From CAZAGA01 sp041912175 (GTDB taxonomy: Bacteria; Chloroflexota; Anaerolineae; Anaerolineales; UBA4823), in NCBI GenBank assembly GCA_041912175.1, contig JAYRNN010000347.1, forward strand, positions 1-25,641: DNA of 25,641 nt. Reading direction: 5' to 3'. The position numbers and the translations under genes are program-made. This document shows, piece after piece, positions 21,297-25,641 of this stretch. Each line of letters opens with the position of its first letter. Position 1 is the stretch's first letter. The notes beneath the pieces were generated by a model. The model was not told the DNA's origin. It was given only the letters and a program-made list of their open reading frames with translations, and did no database searches.

Positions 21297-23831
21297 TCAG
21301 GATTGGCGACCAAAGCCACCCTCAAGATAGTAATGGACATCTACGGTCGCGGGCGGAATAAACTCATCGTTCAGCTCAGGCACGTACCATTTTTCAAATG
21401 AAGTATTGTCAATCATTTCCGCCCCTTCCAGCAAAGTACTGATGTTGGTAAACTTTTTCATCGGCTTACCTTGTAGGATATCCAGGGCAGTTTGCAGACC
21501 ATAGCGAGACATGGCCGGCGGGTCTGGCATACCCACAAATTGCAGCTTACCTTCCTTTGCAAGGCGCAGCACCCCGTTCGGAACATTCACCATTCCAAAC
21601 TTTGGCGCTGGCTGATTTACCGCTACGTAGGCCTGGGCGGCGCCGAGCGCCATTTCACCTCCGCCAGCCCATATGCCATCGATCTGAGGGTATGTTTCCC
21701 TCAAGGCGGTCATTTTTTGTTTGGCCGTTGCCACATCCCATTGAGCATATTCTTCAGCGATCACTTCAATTCCAGGATGCTTGCTGAACGCATCTAAGGC
21801 AGCTTTGCGCCACATCACGGTCGAATCAGCGCCTTCAATTCCGTTAAATAAGACTACCTTACCATTCCCACCCAGTAAATTCGCCAATCCGTCTGCAGAG
21901 GCGAAACCCGCCTGGTAAAAGTCGATATCGACATGGGCGGTAAAGTCTTCGCCATCAATACCGTTGGCGCACAGAACCACCGGAATGCCATCCATCAACG
22001 CCTGCTTGATCACGGCGCGCGCGGCAAGGCGATCGAGTGGGTCAATCACAACCGCATCCGGTTTCTGCTCGATGAATGCGGCCAGATCGGAAAGTTGCTT
22101 TTGGGCGTCGTTGGTCGCCGAAAGGAGCAATGGTTTGGCGAGCACGCCTTGTTTCAATAGCTCATTTCCAAAGGCCTGCACGGTCAAATTATAGGTCAGG
22201 CCCCAACCGTTGCTGACATCTTGCTGCAAGGCGGCGATGACGTACGGGCCTGCCTTCTTGTATTTGGAGGTATCAACATCCTTTTGAGCATTCGCCAGGT
22301 GCGTGGCAGTGGCAAAATGCATGATGGCTTCTTCAGAAAAATCTGGCCGGGCCAGTTCCCCGACCACACGCCCCTCATGAAAGACAAGGATGCGGTCGCA
22401 CATGCCGATCAGCTCAGGCAGCTCGGAGGATGCCATGATTACACCCATCCCCTGGCGAGTTAACTCGCGGATGCGCTGGTAGATTTCAGCTTTTGCGCCG
22501 ACATCAACGCCACGCGTGGGTTCATCAAAAATGACCAGCTTGGGATTCGTCAAAAGCCACTTACCCACGACAATTTTTTGCTGGTTGCCGCCGCTCAAGT
22601 TTTCAGCAGTCACCTCGGGTAAAGCCGGTCGAATCTGCAGATCGTCGATGATATGATGCACAGCTTTCTTCTCAAGCTGGCCACTCAGTATACCGCTGCG
22701 CTGGAACTTTTGTAAATTTGGCAGCGCCAGGTTAAAGCGCATCGTCTGGTTCAATACCAGGCCAAATGCCTTACGATCCTCCGGTACAAGCACCAGGCCA
22801 GCTTTGGCAGCCTCGCCAGGCGTGCGCGGCGTAGGCCGTCCCAGGTAACTCGCATTACCAGAATGCACTTTCGCCAGGCCGACCAACGCCCGGCAAACCG
22901 TTGTTCGCCCGCTGCCGCCCAGGCCAGCCAGTCCGACAACCTCGCTGGCGCGTACCCTCAGGTTAACATCAAAGACGGTGCCTTCGATACATAGATCCTG
23001 AACATCCAGCACCACTTCCCCAGGTTGGACGTCTGGCGGCGGGTACATATCGGTGAGTGAGCGGCCAACCATCAAGCGCACCAGATCTGCGTCATTCGTA
23101 TCAGCAATATCTTTGGTCGCCATCGACTTGCCATCTTTCAAAACGGTAACCCGGTCGGCAATTTCAAATATCTCGTTCATTCGGTGGGAGATATAGATGA
23201 TTCCGCGCCCTTCAGCGCGCAGTGCTTTGATCACTCCGAACAAGCGATCCAGGTCGCGGCTGGGCAGTACCGCCGAGGGTTCATCCATAATCAAGATCCT
23301 GGCATCTAAGGAAAGCGCTTTGGTGATCTCGACCAACTGCTGTTCGCCCACGGTCAGGTTCTTCACCAGCTCATTTGGATTGATATTTTCGCGGGCGCCT
23401 ACTCTTGCCAGCAACTGGCTGGAAATCTTGACGCGCTCGTTCAGGTCAATCAACCCAAAACGCCCCATTGGTGGGGCGGCCAGGAATATATTTTCAGCAA
23501 CCGACAATTCAGGCAGCAGGTTGAACTCCTGGTATACCACACCAATGCCCAGCTTGCGCGCTTGCTCAGGGCTCAGGCTGTCGTAGACCTGATTATCAAC
23601 CTGGATCGTCCCGGCGTCGGCTGAGTAGGCGCCGGTGATTATTTTTATCAGCGTCGATTTACCTGCGCCATTCTCACCCACCAGGGCGTGAATTTCACCC
23701 TGGCGCAGGTCAAATGAGACGCCCGATAAAGCGTGGATACCGCCAAATGTTTTATAGATATTGTTAAGAATAAGCATTGGCGTTATCCACGCCGCATCAG
23801 TCGAACGATTTGAGGGGTCAGGAATTGCCAT
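21297..23831 (-). CDS. RbsA-type double ATPase fused to an RbsB-type substrate-binding domain
   Basis: This 844-residue protein is about 340 residues longer than RbsA. Residues 19-511 are a normal CUT2 double ATPase: domain 1 with GENGAGKST (52-60), signature LTVGE (159-163) and IMDEPSAVL (181-189); domain 2 with the usual non-canonical P-loop, EDRK (351-354), LSGGNQQK (412-419) and VIFDEPTRGVDVG (433-445). From about 520 to 844 follows a full Peripla_BP_4-like sugar-binding domain that strongly resembles the end of the preceding gene. There is no signal peptide or membrane segment between the parts, so the binding domain should be cytosolic, unlike any normal importer. It might sense substrate and gate the ATPases, or be a non-functional fusion. 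The start is uncertain: 23831 or Met19 at 23777. Confidence 0.88.
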   Translation of the reverse strand: MAIPDPSNRSTDAAWITPMLILNNIYKTFGGIHALSGVSFDLRQGEIHALVGENGAGKSTLIKIITGAYSADAGTIQVDNQVYDSLSPEQARKLGIGVVYQEFNLLPELSVAENIFLAAPPMGRFGLIDLNERVKISSQLLARVGARENINPNELVKNLTVGEQQLVEITKALSLDARILIMDEPSAVLPSRDLDRLFGVIKALRAEGRGIIYISHRMNEIFEIADRVTVLKDGKSMATKDIADTNDADLVRLMVGRSLTDMYPPPDVQPGEVVLDVQDLCIEGTVFDVNLRVRASEVVGLAGLGGSGRTTVCRALVGLAKVHSGNASYLGRPTPRTPGEAAKAGLVLVPEDRKAFGLVLNQTMRFNLALPNLQKFQRSGILSGQLEKKAVHHIIDDLQIRPALPEVTAENLSGGNQQKIVVGKWLLTNPKLVIFDEPTRGVDVGAKAEIYQRIRELTRQGMGVIMASSELPELIGMCDRILVFHEGRVVGELARPDFSEEAIMHFATATHLANAQKDVDTSKYKKAGPYVIAALQQDVSNGWGLTYNLTVQAFGNELLKQGVLAKPLLLSATNDAQKQLSDLAAFIEQKPDAVVIDPLDRLAARAVIKQALMDGIPVVLCANGIDGEDFTAHVDIDFYQAGFASADGLANLLGGNGKVVLFNGIEGADSTVMWRKAALDAFSKHPGIEVIAEEYAQWDVATAKQKMTALRETYPQIDGIWAGGGEMALGAAQAYVAVNQPAPKFGMVNVPNGVLRLAKEGKLQFVGMPDPPAMSRYGLQTALDILQGKPMKKFTNISTLLEGAEMIDNTSFEKWYVPELNDEFIPPATVDVHYYLEGGFGRQS

Positions 23832-23903
23832 CGCGATTTACCTGCCTTGCTGGAGGCATCCCTCCGGCTGAAAGAGTAACTTTTATTTAGTTTTATATAG
23901 AAA

Positions 23904-23936
23904 CCTGCCTGCCGGGCGCCTGGCTCGGCAGGCAGG
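23904..23936 (-). terminator. Strong stem-loop after the binding-protein gene (intercistronic attenuator)
   Basis: CCTGCCTGCCG (23904-23914) and CGGCAGGCAGG (23926-23936) form a perfect 11-bp stem with an 11-base loop, 27 bases past the binding-protein stop. On the minus strand the stem is followed by TTTCTATATAAAA, so partial intrinsic termination is plausible. Such a hairpin commonly lets a binding protein be made in excess over its permease and ATPase. Confidence 0.65.
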
Positions 23937-23963
23937 AGGGACGAGCTTACAGATTTTTAGGAC

Positions 23964-25641
23964 TTACTTTCGCCCAAAACCACCGTCAATGTAGGCCTGA
24001 ACATCTACCGTTGCAGGTGGGATGAAATCGTCATTCAATTCAGGCACGAACCACTGCAAACCAGTAGTCTGGTCATAGGGATCAGCGCCATCCATCAAAG
24101 TGCGCAGGCTGATGAACTTGTTGACTGGCTTGCCTTGCAAAATATCGATGGCAGTCTGCAAGCAGTACTTGGACATCGACGGGGGATCAGGAGCGCCGAC
24201 GAATTGATAGTTATTCTCTTGCGCCAGGCGCAGGAAACCGTTCGGAACGTTGACCATGGCGAACTTGGGCGCCTCTTTTCCGGCATCCTGGTACGCCAGG
24301 GCTGCGCCGAGCGCCATTTCGCCGCCGCCCGCCCAAACGCCATCGATCTGCGGGTTGGCAGCCATCAGAGCTTCCATTTTCTGCTTGGCGGTAGCAATAT
24401 TCCACTGAGCATACTCTTCAGCAATGATCTTGATATCCGGGTACTTGCTCAGCGCGTCCATCGCAGCCGCGCGCCAGGTCTCAGTCGAATCTACACCGGC
24501 GATGCCGTTGAAGAAGATCACATTGCCCTTGCCGTTCAGCATTTTGGCCAGGCCCTCGCCAGAGCGATAGGCGACTTCATAGAAGTCGATGTCGACGCGG
24601 GTTGTGAAACCTTCGCCTTCGATCCCGTTGGCGCACAGCACCACCGGGATGCCAGCGTCAATTGCGCGCTGCAGCACCGCAGATGTAGCTGCGCGGCCGA
24701 CCGGTTCGATCACGATCGCATCCGGCTGCTGTTCGATAAAGTTCTCAACATCGCTGATCTGCTGGTTGGCGTCATTGGTGACAGCCACAATCAGCGGCTT
24801 GGCCAGCGTGCCGGCTGCTAAGAGCTCTTCGCCATACGCATTAATCGTCACGTTGTAGGTGTTGCCCCAACCATTGCTGGTATCCTGGTTCGAAGCCGCG
24901 ATCGTATACGGGCCGTCTTTCTTGAAGACAGAAGTATCAACTGCGGTCGCCGCATCTTTTAAGAGCGCCTGGGAATAATCCGAAGCCAGCGCGGGGTCAT
25001 CTGCCGCTGCAGCGGGGGCAGCCGTCGGGGCTGCAGGAGCCGCCGCGCCGATGCCGTTAGCGCGCCCATCCCAACCGGGAACCGGCCAAACCGCCTCGCC
25101 AGCCGCGAAAGTGTCCGGCCATACAGCCACCTGTTGACCATTTTGCCATTGGGCGATCACCGAAGCAGCCTGTTTCAGCCGGCCTTTCTCATCGAACGAA
25201 GCTTCGGGCCACTGGAATTTCCACTTGCCATCCGTGAAGGTGGTCGTGCGTAGCGTCTCTGCCAGTTTCTTAGGATCGGTCGAGCAGGCTTTCTCCAGCG
25301 CGTCGGCCAGCAGGAAAGTCGAGGCGTAGGTCGTGTTGTATGTGCCGCCCAACTCCTGGCCGGTGAAATCCGAAAACCGCTTCTTGAGTTCATCGCTGAC
25401 GTTCAGCTTGCTGATCGGTGCAAAGTCCCCGGTTGTTACGATGCCATCGGCCAACGCCGCGCCGCCGACTTCATTCAAGAAGAAGGTGGTGGCAAAACCA
25501 GAACCCAGGGAGATGATACCCATCTTGGGGTAGTAGCCCTGCTCTTTGAGCTGCTTGGTGAACTGCGGGGTGTCTGCGTTGCCAACAATGAACAGCACGT
25601 CAGGATCGGCTGCCTTGATGCGCAGGATCGTGTCGGTGAAG
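23964..25641 (-). CDS. Hybrid substrate-binding protein: LivK-type domain joined to RbsB-type domain (5' end missing)
   Basis: The frame is open to the right edge, leaving 558 visible codons; a first in-window GTG at 25598 is not the true start. The visible N-terminal part (from FTDTILRIKAADPDVLFIVGN through WPVPGWDGR, near 25060) has the C-terminal half of a LivK/Peripla_BP_6 protein. A low-complexity Ala/Pro linker follows (about 25000-25060), then a complete RbsB/Peripla_BP_4-like domain ending GGFGRK. That linker resembles the spacer after the lipoprotein cysteine in many Gram-positive and Chloroflexota binding proteins, so it may be a relic of the former N-terminus of a separate lipoprotein. 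Downstream, the operon encodes both LivHMGF and RbsA/RbsC parts, so one protein could present ligands to two permease types. This role is inference; the fusion itself is read directly. Confidence 0.88.
   Translation of the reverse strand, partial: FTDTILRIKAADPDVLFIVGNADTPQFTKQLKEQGYYPKMGIISLGSGFATTFFLNEVGGAALADGIVTTGDFAPISKLNVSDELKKRFSDFTGQELGGTYNTTYASTFLLADALEKACSTDPKKLAETLRTTTFTDGKWKFQWPEASFDEKGRLKQAASVIAQWQNGQQVAVWPDTFAAGEAVWPVPGWDGRANGIGAAAPAAPTAAPAAAADDPALASDYSQALLKDAATAVDTSVFKKDGPYTIAASNQDTSNGWGNTYNVTINAYGEELLAAGTLAKPLIVAVTNDANQQISDVENFIEQQPDAIVIEPVGRAATSAVLQRAIDAGIPVVLCANGIEGEGFTTRVDIDFYEVAYRSGEGLAKMLNGKGNVIFFNGIAGVDSTETWRAAAMDALSKYPDIKIIAEEYAQWNIATAKQKMEALMAANPQIDGVWAGGGEMALGAALAYQDAGKEAPKFAMVNVPNGFLRLAQENNYQFVGAPDPPSMSKYCLQTAIDILQGKPVNKFISLRTLMDGADPYDQTTGLQWFVPELNDDFIPPATVDVQAYIDGGFGRK

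Noticed and set aside
22270..22310. Frameshift or read-through as explanation of the ATPase/binding-domain junction
   Set aside because: The frame is open, both sides keep full domains and the linker is short and plausible; only reads or homologues could show an error, so it is kept as one gene.
24135..24821. Plus-strand open frame of 228 codons opposite the hybrid binding protein
   Set aside because: Antisense shadow of a conserved domain with no motif or ribosome site.

Overview
All convincing genes in this 25.6 kb window lie on the minus strand, so the locus reads from right to left. It looks like one long catabolic and uptake island from a bacterium with moderate G+C. Closely packed genes, strong AAGGAGG-type ribosome sites, many ABC importers and an Ala/Pro linker of the kind seen after lipoprotein signal peptides fit an anaerobic or facultative Chloroflexota (Anaerolineae-like) organism. 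That placement is an inference from style; there is no rRNA or other phylogenetic marker here.

Right part (25641 to 15844), uptake. In transcription order: a substrate-binding protein (5' end outside the window) joining a LivK-type domain to an RbsB-type domain; an RbsA-type double ATPase fused to a second RbsB-type domain; two RbsC-type permeases; then LivH, LivM, LivG and LivF. A sugar/nucleoside-type (CUT2) and a branched-chain amino acid/amide-type (HAAT) importer are thus interleaved in one operon, and their binding modules are fused in unusual ways.

Middle part (15692 to 6912), ureide breakdown. After a 151-bp gap with a candidate promoter come a diverged aspartate-carbamoyltransferase-like enzyme, a degenerate carbamate kinase paralogue, a normal carbamate kinase, allantoinase (AllB), an M20 amidohydrolase, ureidoglycine aminohydrolase (AllE), a strongly altered ketol-acid-reductoisomerase-like protein, and a knotted N-acetylornithine-carbamoyltransferase-like enzyme. 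AllB, M20 and AllE occur in the order of the allantoin pathway. AllD (ureidoglycolate dehydrogenase) and the AllFGH oxamate carbamoyltransferase are absent. The KARI-like protein and the carbamoyltransferases are plausible substitutes, ending in ATP formation by carbamate kinase.

Left part (6882 to 1), electron transfer and further ring chemistry. FixC, FixX, EtfB and EtfA form an ETF to quinone route, next to a DAO-family FAD oxidoreductase that could feed it. Then come a hydantoin/allantoin-type racemase, a yeast-FCY1-type cytosine deaminase, an NfsA-type nitroreductase and the first 52 codons of an amidohydrolase resembling cytosine deaminase or dihydropyrimidinase. Four arrays of a 16-bp palindromic unit occur only in gaps between 3.4 and 8.0 kb.

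Overall the window reads as a locus for importing and degrading cyclic ureides, hydantoins or nucleobases. No gap exceeds 300 bases, and I saw no rRNA, tRNA, CRISPR array or insertion sequence.
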